A DNA stretch of 64,000 nt from the NCBI RefSeq assembly GCF_036924535.1, contig NZ_JAZHRT010000001.1, positions 2,852,001 to 2,916,000 of the forward strand, in the 5' to 3' direction. The translations under genes and the position numbers were made by a program. Numbering within the stretch: position 1 is the first letter of the stretch; every line of letters starts with the position of its first letter. Source of the DNA: Bradyrhizobium sp. AZCC 2262 (GTDB lineage: Bacteria > Pseudomonadota > Alphaproteobacteria > Rhizobiales > Xanthobacteraceae). Positions 26,336 to 37,334 of this stretch are shown in pieces. The notes below the pieces were generated by a model that searched no databases, was not told where the DNA came from, and was given only the letters and a program-made list of their open reading frames with translations.

Positions 26336-27472
26336 ATGAGCTTTATCACCGGCGTCGGGTTGACGTCCTACGGCAAGCATGAAGGATCGTCCTCGCTCGA
26401 TCTCATGAGCAAGGCGGCCGAGCTTGCGATTGCCGATGCCGGGCTGAAGCGATCCGAGATCGACGGCATTCTCTGCGGCTATTCGACGGTGTCGCCGCAC
26501 ATCATGCTGGCCACCGTGTTCGCCGAGCATTTCGGCATTCAGCCATCCTATGCCCACGCCGTACAGGTCGGCGGCGCTACCGGGCTCGCCATGACCATGC
26601 TGGCGCATCATCTGGTCGACGCCGGCGTGGCAAAGCATGTGCTGGTGGTCGGCGGCGAAAACCGTCTCACCGGGCAGAGCCGCGACGCCTCGATCCAGGC
26701 GCTGGCGCAGGTCGGTCACCCCGATTACGAGGTGACCTTGGGGCCGACGATCCCTGCCTATTACGGCCTCGTCACGTCGCGCTACATGCATGAATATGGC
26801 GTCACCCAGGAAGATCTCGCCGAATTCGCGGTGTTGATGCGCGCCCACGCCTTGACCCATCCCGGCGCACAGTTCCATGAACCCATCACCGTCGCCGACG
26901 TGATGGCTTCAAAACCAGTGGCGATGCCGCTCAAGCTGCTGGATTGCTGCCCGGTGTCCGACGGCGGCGCGGCGTTCGTGATCAGCCGCGAGCCGACCTC
27001 CGCGACTGGCATTCGCGTGCGCGGCTGCGCGCAGGCGCACACCCATCAGCACGTCACAGCCGCGCCCGCATTGAGCAAACTCGGCGCCGAGATTGCGATC
27101 GCCAAGGCGAAGGCCGCGTCGGGCGTCGCGATATCGGACGTGCGTTACGCCGCGGTCTACGACAGCTTCACCGTCACGCTGGCCATGCTGCTGGAAGACC
27201 TCGGCCTTGCCGGGCGCGGCGAGGCGGCCGCGCGGGTGCGCGCAGGGCATTTTGGCCGCGAGGGGGCTATGCCCCTCAACACCCATGGCGGGCTTTTGAG
27301 CTACGGCCATTGCGGCGTCGGCGGCGCGATGGCGCATCTGGTGGAAACGCATTTGCAGATGACGGAGCGCGCCGGACCCCGGCAGGTCCGCGATGCCTCG
27401 GTCGCGCTGTTGCATGGCGACGGTGGCGTGCTGTCGTCGCACGTCAGCATGTTTCTGGAGCGGGTGCGATGA
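26336..27472 (+). CDS. Thiolase-fold protein lacking both catalytic cysteines (possible Ltp2-like lyase)
   Basis: 378 residues with thiolase-fold landmarks (SDGGAAFVISRE, AVYDSFTVTLAMLLEDLG, NTHGGLLSYGHCGVGGA). The nucleophile region that should read C-x-SG is VQVGGATG, so the cysteine is missing; the C-terminal Cys region reads LLHGDGGVLSSH. It therefore cannot perform normal thiolysis. Thiolase-like proteins of this sort pair with DUF35 partners as retro-aldol lyases in steroid side-chain breakdown (Ltp2; recalled). Here the DUF35 gene overlaps its stop codon. The start at 26336 is favoured by GGTGAGGG just upstream. Confidence 0.85.
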   Translation: MSFITGVGLTSYGKHEGSSSLDLMSKAAELAIADAGLKRSEIDGILCGYSTVSPHIMLATVFAEHFGIQPSYAHAVQVGGATGLAMTMLAHHLVDAGVAKHVLVVGGENRLTGQSRDASIQALAQVGHPDYEVTLGPTIPAYYGLVTSRYMHEYGVTQEDLAEFAVLMRAHALTHPGAQFHEPITVADVMASKPVAMPLKLLDCCPVSDGGAAFVISREPTSATGIRVRGCAQAHTHQHVTAAPALSKLGAEIAIAKAKAASGVAISDVRYAAVYDSFTVTLAMLLEDLGLAGRGEAAARVRAGHFGREGAMPLNTHGGLLSYGHCGVGGAMAHLVETHLQMTERAGPRQVRDASVALLHGDGGVLSSHVSMFLERVR

Positions 27473-27825
27473 CCGACAAACTCGCCGACTGGACCAAGGG
27501 CGCCGAGGGCATCGTCTATCAATCCTGCGGCGCGTGCGGAGCCGCGCAATATTTCCATCGCCGTTTCTGCGCCGCCTGCGGTGCGCCGGATCCGATGGAG
27601 AAGCGTGCCAGTGGAACCGCGATGGTCTACGCGACCTCGCTGGTTTGTCGCGCCGCGACGCCAGAGACGCGCGCGCATGTTCCCTACAATATCGTGCTGG
27701 TCGATGCGGCGGAGGGCTTTCGCATGATGGCCCACGGCGACAGCGATCTCGCGATCGGTGACAAGGTCACCGTAAGCTATCGGCCGTTTGCGGGAAGGCT
27801 GGTTCCGTATTTCGAGAAAACATGA
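27469..27825 (+). CDS. Zn-ribbon OB-fold DUF35 protein, partner of the thiolase-like protein
   Basis: 118 residues. The rubredoxin-like zinc ribbon has four cysteines as CGAC (20-23) and CAAC (34-37). An OB-fold half follows (GTAMVYATSLVCR, VPYNIVLVDAAEGFRMMAHG, KVTVSYRPF). DUF35 proteins bind thiolase-fold enzymes and complete acyl-CoA handling sites. The ATG overlaps the TGA of the upstream gene (ATGA), so the two are produced together and probably form one complex. Confidence 0.9.
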   Translation: MTDKLADWTKGAEGIVYQSCGACGAAQYFHRRFCAACGAPDPMEKRASGTAMVYATSLVCRAATPETRAHVPYNIVLVDAAEGFRMMAHGDSDLAIGDKVTVSYRPFAGRLVPYFEKT

Positions 27826-27910
27826 ATCTCAGACGCAAAATGCTCACGCTACGAAGCAACCCAGAATTACGCGGAACAGGTGAAATCTGAGTGCTTCGAC
27901 GCGTCAACAT

Positions 27911-28012
27911 TCAGTGCCAGTAGAACACGACGCTGGCGATAACGAGCATTGCTGTTACCGCCATCATCTGCGCAAGCGCTTCCGAGGCCGCCTTTTTGGT
28001 GGCTTCCTTCAT
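27911..28012 (-). CDS. Micro-protein of 33 residues with one membrane helix
   Basis: The reading frame runs from the ATG complementary to 28010-28012 to a TGA at 27911-27913. The N-terminal half is polar and basic (MKEATKKAASEALAQ), then a hydrophobic helix (MMAVTAMLVIASVVFYW) closes the peptide. An excellent Shine-Dalgarno (AGGGAG) lies 6-7 nt before the ATG, which is the main reason to believe it. No homologue is recognised from memory. Small single-pass peptides often tune membrane enzymes or transporters, but nothing here shows a target. Confidence 0.55.
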   Translation of the reverse strand: MKEATKKAASEALAQMMAVTAMLVIASVVFYWH

Positions 28013-28351
28013 GCCTAACTCCCTAGACTTGGGCATGAGTCATCAATGCCCGCAAAGGCTTGATGGCTCGGTTGGTTTTTACTCGGAACGCCCCGCGACG
28101 AGTATTCGCTCTTTTGAGTCCCCACTCAGCGAATATCGACAGTCCCGAGAATCGACCAGCATTGAGGCGGCAATTTGGCTCGCTCGTAGCCGGTTTGTGC
28201 ACGAGAGAGGGAGTTTTTTGGCGCGAGTCTAGCGGCTTGGGCGCAGGCCCGAACCTGAGGCAGCGACCTTTCGACAGTTGATCAGCTTTCTGCTGCGGTG
28301 CATGATCTCCCTGTCAACAAATCAGAAAATCTCCAAACCCCAAGGTGATCA
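28013..28351. other. 339-bp gene-free stretch with one structured hairpin
   Basis: Open frames here (for example 27996-28232 and 28060-28281) lack ribosome-binding sites and have poor codon bias, so I do not call them. The notable structure is at 28103-28135. The rest probably holds promoters for the divergent micro-protein and the AhpD-like gene. Confidence 0.5.
28103..28135. other. Two-stem hairpin with one-sided bulge
   Basis: TATTCGC (28103-28109) pairs with GCGAATA (28129-28135), and TGAGT (28115-28119) pairs with ACTCA (28124-28128) around a CCCC loop. The left strand has a 5-nt bulge, TCTTT. No T-run follows. It could be a regulatory RNA element or a protein-binding site. Confidence 0.4.
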
Positions 28352-28879
28352 ATGGCCCGCGTCGAATACAGCGATCCCGCCAAGCACAACGAGCGCACCC
28401 GCGAATTGCTGGGCAAAAACCGCAATGCGAACATCTTCCGGATGATGGCGCATTCGCCGAGCTATCTCGAACAATACTGCCGACTCGGCGGTGCCATCAG
28501 GCACAAGGGCGAACTCGACCCGATTGTGCGCGAACTCGCCATCACCCGCACCGGCATTCTCTGCGAGGCGCCCTACGAAATCGTCGCCCACAAGCGGATC
28601 GGCAAGAACGTCGGCGTCACCGACGAGCAGAACGAGGCGCTGGAGCACTGGCAGGTGGCGACCTGCTTCAATGATGTGCAGCGCGCCGCGCTCGCCTTCA
28701 CCGACGAGATCGTCAAACTTCACAAGCCGACTGACGCGACGTTCAACGCCATTGCCGCCAAATTGACCACGGCTGCATTGGTCGAACTGCAGCTTTCGGT
28801 CGGCTTCTACATCATGACGTCGAAGTTCCTGGAGACGTTTGCCATCGACCTGCAGCCGGTAACGGAAGTGGTGGGCTGA
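28352..28879 (+). CDS. Carboxymuconolactone decarboxylase / AhpD-like family protein
   Basis: 175 residues. The CMD fold is indicated by VRELAITRTGILCEAPYEIVAHKRIGKNVG and AALAFTDEIVKLH. In AhpD-type peroxidases the motif is C-x-x-C with a nearby His; here only one Cys (GILCEAPYE) and the His (IVAHK) remain, as in the 4-carboxymuconolactone decarboxylase-like group. Function is therefore uncertain, either a decarboxylase-like or a peroxide-related enzyme. AAGGTGAT precedes the ATG at good distance. It is 12 bp from the SnoaL-like gene that follows. Confidence 0.85.
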   Translation: MARVEYSDPAKHNERTRELLGKNRNANIFRMMAHSPSYLEQYCRLGGAIRHKGELDPIVRELAITRTGILCEAPYEIVAHKRIGKNVGVTDEQNEALEHWQVATCFNDVQRAALAFTDEIVKLHKPTDATFNAIAAKLTTAALVELQLSVGFYIMTSKFLETFAIDLQPVTEVVG

Positions 28880-28891
28880 CGGATTTGTCGC

Positions 28892-29365
28892 GTGGGTCAG
28901 AGTGATATCGTGATCGACGAGGAACTCGAATCTTCGGTACGTGCAGCCATCGCTCGGTTGCATGCGGCGATGGCCATGGTCGCGAACGGTGACGTCTCGG
29001 CAATCAAGGATCTTTATTCGCACACGTCCGAGGCAACCAGCTTCTATGGGTGGGGCGGTTACGAAAAGGGATGGGAGGCGGTTTCGCTCCGTTGGGACTG
29101 GGCCGGCGCCCAGTTCAAAGGCGGAAGCGTACGTCACGAGAATATCTCGACGATCATCACGCCGGAGATGTTCTATGTTACCGACATCGAGACCTTCGAG
29201 GGGCAGCGCGTCGCAAGCGTAGACGGCACAACGGGGTGGTCCAACCGGGTTACGCATGTTTTCCGCCGCGAAGCAGGCGAGTGGCGTCTCGTCCACCGCC
29301 ACGCTAACCGGCTGGAATCGCAACACGAGCCATCTGCCAGACTTACAACAACCCTTGTGAGATGA
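28892..29365 (+). CDS. SnoaL/NTF2-like (DUF4440-type) protein
   Basis: 157 residues. The helix-rich start (ESSVRAAIARLHAAMAMVANGDVSAIKDLYS) and the later strands (THVFRREAGEWRLVHRHANR) are the pattern of NTF2-like cone folds. These bind small hydrophobic ligands or act as isomerases, cyclases or enzyme subunits. The start is a GTG at 28892, 12 bp after the AhpD-like gene; no better ATG is near. Co-transcription with that gene is likely. The specific role is unknown. Confidence 0.78.
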   Translation: MGQSDIVIDEELESSVRAAIARLHAAMAMVANGDVSAIKDLYSHTSEATSFYGWGGYEKGWEAVSLRWDWAGAQFKGGSVRHENISTIITPEMFYVTDIETFEGQRVASVDGTTGWSNRVTHVFRREAGEWRLVHRHANRLESQHEPSARLTTTLVR

Positions 29366-29367
29366 TC

Positions 29368-30624
29368 TCAGTCTCGCGGCCCGTATCGTCGCAGCGCCTC
29401 CAGCGTCAATCCTTTGCCGACAGCGCCGAAAATGTCACCCTCGACGATGCGGGCCGACGGTACGGCTTTGGTAATCGCCGTCCGGACGTGGGCGAGCTTC
29501 ACGGAGCCGCCGGTCAGGAACACGGCGTCGATATCGCCGGCGGCCAGCCCTGCTTGGACAAGGCAGTTGTTGATACGCGCCGCGATGCGATCGGCCAACT
29601 GCTTTGTATGGCTGACGAGATCGGGGCGGCTGATATCAGCACCGAGACCGGGGGTAACCCACTCCAGCGGAATGTCCGCCCGGCGCTTCTCGGACAGGGC
29701 GATCTTGGCCTCTTCGACTTCCATCGCCAGCGTATGGCCGCGCTGTTCGTGCACCACGCGTATCAGCCGGTCGAGAAGTTCCGGCTCGCGGGCCTCCTGC
29801 CGGACCTGGCGGATATCGGCCATCACGCGGGGCTCATACATGCGGTTGATGCTCGACCAGGTCGCGAGGTCGTGAAAATAGCTCGACGGCACGTCAAGCC
29901 CGGGACGCTTCATGGCGCTGCGGAATCCGAACAGCGGCATGATCACGCCGAGGCTGAGCTGACGGTCGAAATCGGTGCCGCCGATGCGAACGCCGTCATT
30001 GGCGAGAATATCGGCGGCGCGATCGGCCTTGTCGTGGCGGCCGGGCCCCAGGCGCACGATCGAAAAGTCGGAGGTGCCGCCGCCGATATCGGCGATCAGT
30101 GCGACTTCCTCCGATGTGATCTGTCGCTCATAGTCCAGGGCCGCGGCGATCGGTTCGAACTGAAACGTGACCTCGTCAAAACCGATCCCCCGCGCAATTG
30201 TCCTTAAGGTATCCTCCGCCTTGCGATCGGCGTCCGGCGCATTGTCGACGAAGTGCACCGGCCGGCCGTGGACAACGTTACGCAGTTCATGGCCGGTGGC
30301 CTGTTCCGCGCGGCGTTTGACCGCGCCGAGGTAATAGGCGATCACGTCGCGAAAGCTGACCCGTGCGCGTCCGAGCCGGGTGGTTTCGTCGATCAGCGAG
30401 GTTCCGAGCACTGACTTGAGGCTTCGCATCAGGCGTCCGGGCGCGCCTTCAACATAGGCTTCCACGGCCCTGCGGCCGATCAAGACGCCGCCGTCGGTCT
30501 CGTAGAACATCGCGCTGGGTATAGTGGTCTGGGCCGCCTCCAGCGCCACCAGAATCGGCGCCCGGCCTTCGATGGTGCCAAGCGTCGTGTTCGACGTTCC
30601 GAAATCAAGGCCGCAGACGGACAT
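29368..30624 (-). CDS. Hsp70-family chaperone-like ATPase (YegD type)
   Basis: 418 residues, only the actin-fold ATPase part of Hsp70 with little or no substrate-binding domain, as in YegD (about 450 residues). The nucleotide motifs are GLDFGTSNTTLG at the start, ADIGGGTSDFSIV in the middle, and FLTGGSVKLAHVR near the C-terminus. The start at 30624 is chosen because GGGAG lies 7 nt upstream; an alternative start at 30657 adds 11 residues. Its stop is 2 bp from the converging SnoaL gene. The role is unknown; divergent from tex. Confidence 0.9.
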   Translation of the reverse strand: MSVCGLDFGTSNTTLGTIEGRAPILVALEAAQTTIPSAMFYETDGGVLIGRRAVEAYVEGAPGRLMRSLKSVLGTSLIDETTRLGRARVSFRDVIAYYLGAVKRRAEQATGHELRNVVHGRPVHFVDNAPDADRKAEDTLRTIARGIGFDEVTFQFEPIAAALDYERQITSEEVALIADIGGGTSDFSIVRLGPGRHDKADRAADILANDGVRIGGTDFDRQLSLGVIMPLFGFRSAMKRPGLDVPSSYFHDLATWSSINRMYEPRVMADIRQVRQEAREPELLDRLIRVVHEQRGHTLAMEVEEAKIALSEKRRADIPLEWVTPGLGADISRPDLVSHTKQLADRIAARINNCLVQAGLAAGDIDAVFLTGGSVKLAHVRTAITKAVPSARIVEGDIFGAVGKGLTLEALRRYGPRD

Positions 30625-30850
30625 GGATGCTCCCAAGGGGAGCGTCCGTTTACACACTACAACGCCATCGATCCACCTTTATCTCGTGTCATCCCAATTG
30701 GTTGTTCGCACATATTGATTTGCTCGGTTAAGGCCATCCACAGATCAATTTGTTTCGTGCGGCGGGTTGGCAAATCAATCCGAGATGGTCCATAAGCTCC
30801 GTCCTCGCGGCTGGTCCTCCCGCCGCAAAACGGCTTTGGAAAGAGGTCGC

Positions 30851-33181
<2,331 letters not shown>

Positions 33182-33195
33182 GCAGAGCAGGCGTC

Positions 33196-33342
33196 GGGGC
33201 TTTATGCTTCGAGACGCATCGCTTTGTGATGCTCTTCAGGATGAGCTCTGGCAGGGGACGAATCCGGGATACGGTTCTTTGACCCTCATGGTGAGGAGCA
33301 CGGCGACGCCGTGCGTCTCGAACCATGTGGCCCGCGACTAAC
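33196..33342. repeat. Degenerate intergenic repeat-like sequence (family E)
   Basis: Contains TGCTTCGAGACGCATCGC, CTCATGGTGAGGAGC and CGTGCGTCTCGAACCATG, pieces that pair with one another imperfectly and that I recall as common intergenic filler in Bradyrhizobium. No gene is seen. A similar short piece (GTCACGCTGAGGATGAGG) is at 51890-51907. Confidence 0.55.
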
Positions 33343-35197
33343 TCGGCGTCAGCAAATTCAGCTTGGCATTCGCCAGGATCAGGCGATCGGCCAGCAATTG
33401 CGCGAGATTGCGCATGATCCGCTCGCCGGCGCGCGGATGCTGCTTTCGGAAGCGTTCGAAATCGCGGAGCGGGATTTCGTACGAGGTCGCGGCCATGTCG
33501 GCGAACACGTCGGCGGAGCGGTGTGGCTCCAACAGCGCCATCTCGCCGAACGGCATTCCGGCCGTCAGCGTCGCCAGGCGTATGCCGTCGGGCAGGGTGA
33601 CATGCACCACGCCGCTCCTGAGAAAGAACACGGAAGTTGCAGGATCGCCGGACGCGATGATCTTTTCGCTCGCCTGATAGGTCCGGATCGAAGCGAGCGA
33701 GGCGAGATCGGTCAGCTCCTCGTCCGTCAGTCCCGCCAGCAGCGCCTGTTCTGAAAGTTCGGTCGCCTCGAAGAAGTCGATCGCGCCACCGTAGCGATAG
33801 ACCACCTGGTCTTCCGCCCATTCGATGGCGGCATCGAGCAAATAGTAGTTGCGGATGTTGCTGAGGCCTTCCGTCCATTTCCCGATCATCTTCCATTCCG
33901 GAGACGACCGCCTGATGCCGGACAGGACCACGGTGACATGATGGGCCGCCAGTTCGCGGAATTCCTCGGCGAGCAGGCGGGTGCCGGCACGGGTCATGGC
34001 CGTGACGCGGCGCAGGTCGAAGATGACGAGCTGCGGCCGCGGCTTGGCCGCGAGCTGGCGCGAGACGTAATCGACGTTGGAGAACGACAGCGTGCCCACC
34101 AGTTCGATCACGCGAACGTCCTCGTGGTGGGCGGCGAGGATGTTCTGTTCCTGCGCACGCCGCACGCGCCGTGACGGGCTGTTGCCGATGTCGTAATCGG
34201 CGATGATGCTGTTGCGGGCGTCGTCGCTGCGGTTGAGCATATGCAGGTCGTAGTGCGATGACAGCGCCTCGCAGACCTTGATGCCGCGTACGCTGTTGCC
34301 GTGCTTGTCGAGTTTCGGCGAATAGCTGCCGAGCCCGAGCCGCGCCGGCAGTGCCGCGAGGATGCCGCCGCCGACGCCGCTCTTGGCGGGAATGCCGATC
34401 CGGTAGATCCATTCGCCGGCGTAATCGTACATGCCGGAACTGGTCATGACGGAGAGCGTGCGCGAGATGGCGTAAGGCGTGAGCACCTGTTCGCCGGTCA
34501 CGGGATTGATGCCGCGATTGGCCAGGGTGGCCGCCATGACCGCGATATCGCGCGCCGTCACCAGGATGGCGCATTGCCGGAAATAGACCTCCAGCACGGA
34601 CGCCACATTGTCCTTGATCACGGCGTTGGTGCGCAGCAAATAGCCGATCGCCCGATTGCGGTCGCCGGTCGTGCTTTCGGAGGCAAAAACGGCGTCGTCG
34701 ACGTCGAGCTCGCGCCCGGCAAACCGGCCCAGCGCCTGCCTGATATAGTCGAATGCGGCCTCGCCCTTGGCCTCGTGGATCAGGCCGGAGCAGGCGATCG
34801 CGCCGGCATTGACCATCGGGTTGAAGGGATGGTTTTCGGCGTTGAGGCGAATCGAGTTGAAGGGATCGCCCGACGGTTCGACGCCGATCGCGCTTTCGAC
34901 CCGTGGCGCACCGAGCGTGTCCAGCGCCAGCGCGAACACGAACGGTTTTGACATCGACTGGATGGTGAACGGGATCTGGGTGTCGCCGACCTCATAGACA
35001 TGGCCGTCAAGGGTGGCGAGGCTGATGCCAAAATGGGCAGGATCGGCCTTGCCGAGTTCGGGGATGTAATCGGCCACCGCGCCGCTGGTTTCCATCGTGA
35101 AATCGGCGTGGCACGCATTCAGGAACCGCAGCAAGGGCGGCTTCGAGCTGGTCCAGGCAGTGGGGCCGGCGTTAAGCGGAGGAGGCGATTGTTTCAT
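33338..35197 (-). CDS. glsA: Glutaminase A fused to STAS and cyclic-nucleotide-binding domains
   Basis: 619 residues, twice the length of plain glutaminase (about 310). Residues about 20-325 are the serine-dependent beta-lactamase-like GlsA domain, with Ser81-x-x-Lys84 (QSMSKPF), NPMVNAGAI and PAKSGVGGGI. Residues about 360-465 form a STAS domain (VRVIELVGTLSFSNVDYV, VIFDLRRVTAMTRAG). Residues about 495-610 form a cyclic-nucleotide-binding domain with an intact phosphate-binding cassette (FGEMALLEPHRSADV). It hydrolyses glutamine to glutamate and ammonia, probably under control of a nucleotide or a partner protein (inference). A TRAP/TAXI permease gene is 22 bp upstream on the same strand. 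Confidence 0.95.
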   Translation of the reverse strand: MKQSPPPLNAGPTAWTSSKPPLLRFLNACHADFTMETSGAVADYIPELGKADPAHFGISLATLDGHVYEVGDTQIPFTIQSMSKPFVFALALDTLGAPRVESAIGVEPSGDPFNSIRLNAENHPFNPMVNAGAIACSGLIHEAKGEAAFDYIRQALGRFAGRELDVDDAVFASESTTGDRNRAIGYLLRTNAVIKDNVASVLEVYFRQCAILVTARDIAVMAATLANRGINPVTGEQVLTPYAISRTLSVMTSSGMYDYAGEWIYRIGIPAKSGVGGGILAALPARLGLGSYSPKLDKHGNSVRGIKVCEALSSHYDLHMLNRSDDARNSIIADYDIGNSPSRRVRRAQEQNILAAHHEDVRVIELVGTLSFSNVDYVSRQLAAKPRPQLVIFDLRRVTAMTRAGTRLLAEEFRELAAHHVTVVLSGIRRSSPEWKMIGKWTEGLSNIRNYYLLDAAIEWAEDQVVYRYGGAIDFFEATELSEQALLAGLTDEELTDLASLASIRTYQASEKIIASGDPATSVFFLRSGVVHVTLPDGIRLATLTAGMPFGEMALLEPHRSADVFADMAATSYEIPLRDFERFRKQHPRAGERIMRNLAQLLADRLILANAKLNLLTPS

Positions 35198-35219
35198 CGC
35201 CTCCTGTTGTGCAACGCAA

Positions 35220-37283
35220 TCAGGGTGCGCGCAACTGGTCCGGCACCAGGGTCTGGCGCCGTATCAGGAAGAGCGAGAGCAGGACGGTCGGGATCAGGAT
35301 CGCCAATCCAAGAGAGGTGACCTGCCATTGCGACAGCGGCATGATGCCGCCACCGGGCGTCGCCACCACGAATCCCCCGATTACGAGCAATACCCGCAGC
35401 GGCCACTCCAGCGCGCCTGTGCCTCTGAGATCGCCGACAAACGCCTGATAGCCCTGGATGCCGCCGCAGATGAACAGTGTGCCAAAGCCCGCCAGCGCCA
35501 TCAGTCCGAGCCCTTCCAGATACGGGCTGTCTCCCTGTAGCACCAGCGCCGGGTTCAGCACGAAGAAGAACGGAATGAAATAGATGATGCTGCCGACCCA
35601 CATCGATTCCCATCCCGTCTTCATCGCCGGCGAGCCGGCGATGCCGGCCGCGGCAAAGGAAGCGATCGCAACCGGCGGCGTGATCGAGGACAGCATGCCC
35701 CAGTAGAAGATGAACATGTGCACGGCCATGCGGTTGAGGCCGAGCTTTTCCAAAGCCGGCGCCACCAGAATGGCAAGGAAGATGTAGCAGGCGGTCGTGG
35801 TCAGCCCGAGCCCGAGAATGAGGCTGGTGAATGCGCACATGCCGAGCAGCAGGAACGGATTGTCGCCGGCGATGCGCAACAGGTCGTTGGCGAGGCTGGA
35901 GACGACGCCGGTCATCGAAAACGCGCCGATCAGGAGGCCGCAGCCGGCCAGGATGCCGACCAGTTCGACGAAGGTGCGGCCGTTGACCTCGAGGAACTTG
36001 CTGATGGTCGCAAGCGTCCAGCGCGTTTCCTTGGAGAACACCTGGTTCAGCACCAGCAGCAGCGCGGTCGCGTAAAACGGCGCGTGGCTCTCGCGCTTGA
36101 AATACAGCAGCATCACGATCAGCAGCGCGATGACGAAGATGTAGTACCAACCTTCCTTGATGGTGTCCCAGACCTTCGGCAGCTCGGCGCGCGGAATGCC
36201 CTTCAGACCGTGGCGTGCGGCATAGGAATCCACCTGCATGAACAGGCCGACATAATACAGCACGGCCGGAATGATCGCGGCCATGGCGACATCGGCGTAG
36301 CTGATGTTGAGGAACTGGGCGATCACGAACGCGGTCGCGCCCATCACCGGCGGCGCCAGCACCGCGCCGGTCGAGGCGCAGGCCTCGATCGCGCCGGCAT
36401 AGGAAGCGCGGAAGCCGCTCTTCTTCATGACGGGAATGGTCATGGTGCCGGCAGTCAGCACGTTGGAGATGATTGAGCCGGACATCATGCCGAGCAGGCC
36501 GGAGGCGAAGATGCAGACTTTTGCCGCGCCGCCCCGGAAGGTGCCGCACAGCGCAAAGGCGATATTGATGAAGAATTTTCCGGCGCCCGTCATCATCAGC
36601 GCGGTGCCGAACACCAGAAAGCCGATCACGGTGTCGGCGAAGGCCTGGATCGGAATGCCGAGCAGGCTTTCGCCCGACAGCACGTGATAGGAGGTCGCCT
36701 GTTCGAGTGTCGATTCGGTGCCGCGAAACGGCCCCAGCCATTTCGCGTCGGCAAACAACGGATACACCGTAAACGGCAGTACGCTCAGCAGCAGGCTCCA
36801 GCCGCCGGTGCGCCGCAACGCCTCCATCAGCACCACCCACATGATGACGCCGGCCACGATCACGTTCGTCGGCGCGCCGCCAAATTCCCAGCCGGCCTCG
36901 GCCGCCTTGCGGACGCTGCGCATCAGGAGAATGGCGCAGGCGAAAGTGGCGACAAAAAGCAGGATGTCATACCAGGGAATTCGATCCAGCGGCGCGTTCT
37001 CGGTTCCCGGAAAGATCAGGAACGTGAACGGCAGCATCAGCGCGATCAGGAGGTAGAAATACTCGGTGTTGAGCTGGGTGTAGCCGATGAAGAAGCGCAG
37101 CGAGAATTGCTGGTTGATGCACAGCAGGATGGTTACTGCGGTCGCAACCACCAGCGCCCAACGCCACGCCCCGCGCAACGAGCGCACGCGCGTGACTTCG
37201 GCTTCCTGCATGTTGGCATGCGGATCGTCGAACTCAATTCGTTGTGCCGGCGCGATTACGCTATCGCTCGCAGAAGGTGACAT
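35220..37283 (-). CDS. TRAP transporter permease, fused small and large subunits (TAXI type)
   Basis: 687 residues. About four N-terminal membrane helices correspond to the DctQ-like small subunit. Around twelve more correspond to the DctM-like large subunit, with motifs such as GFLVFGTALMMTGAG, GLLGMMSGSIISNVLTAGTMTIP, EACASTGAVLAPPVMGA and GLGLTTTACYIFLAILVAPAL. The fused form goes with TAXI-type binding proteins, and one is encoded just upstream at 37335-38498. It imports organic anions such as glutamate or other carboxylates using the sodium or proton gradient. It lies 51 bp downstream of that gene and 22 bp before glsA. Confidence 0.94.
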   Translation of the reverse strand: MSPSASDSVIAPAQRIEFDDPHANMQEAEVTRVRSLRGAWRWALVVATAVTILLCINQQFSLRFFIGYTQLNTEYFYLLIALMLPFTFLIFPGTENAPLDRIPWYDILLFVATFACAILLMRSVRKAAEAGWEFGGAPTNVIVAGVIMWVVLMEALRRTGGWSLLLSVLPFTVYPLFADAKWLGPFRGTESTLEQATSYHVLSGESLLGIPIQAFADTVIGFLVFGTALMMTGAGKFFINIAFALCGTFRGGAAKVCIFASGLLGMMSGSIISNVLTAGTMTIPVMKKSGFRASYAGAIEACASTGAVLAPPVMGATAFVIAQFLNISYADVAMAAIIPAVLYYVGLFMQVDSYAARHGLKGIPRAELPKVWDTIKEGWYYIFVIALLIVMLLYFKRESHAPFYATALLLVLNQVFSKETRWTLATISKFLEVNGRTFVELVGILAGCGLLIGAFSMTGVVSSLANDLLRIAGDNPFLLLGMCAFTSLILGLGLTTTACYIFLAILVAPALEKLGLNRMAVHMFIFYWGMLSSITPPVAIASFAAAGIAGSPAMKTGWESMWVGSIIYFIPFFFVLNPALVLQGDSPYLEGLGLMALAGFGTLFICGGIQGYQAFVGDLRGTGALEWPLRVLLVIGGFVVATPGGGIMPLSQWQVTSLGLAILIPTVLLSLFLIRRQTLVPDQLRAP

Positions 37284-37334
37284 TATTTCCCCCGAGACGG
37301 TGTTCGCATTCGATCCGAGTGAATAGCGGCGGTG

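Noticed and set aside
27996..28281. Two small plus-strand open frames (78 and 73 residues)
   Set aside because: They overlap each other and the micro-protein region, lack ribosome-binding sites, and have no coding-like composition.
35194..36840. 548-residue alternate frame over the TRAP permease
   Set aside because: Arg/His/Gly-rich shadow frame; the membrane protein in the other frame is coherent throughout.
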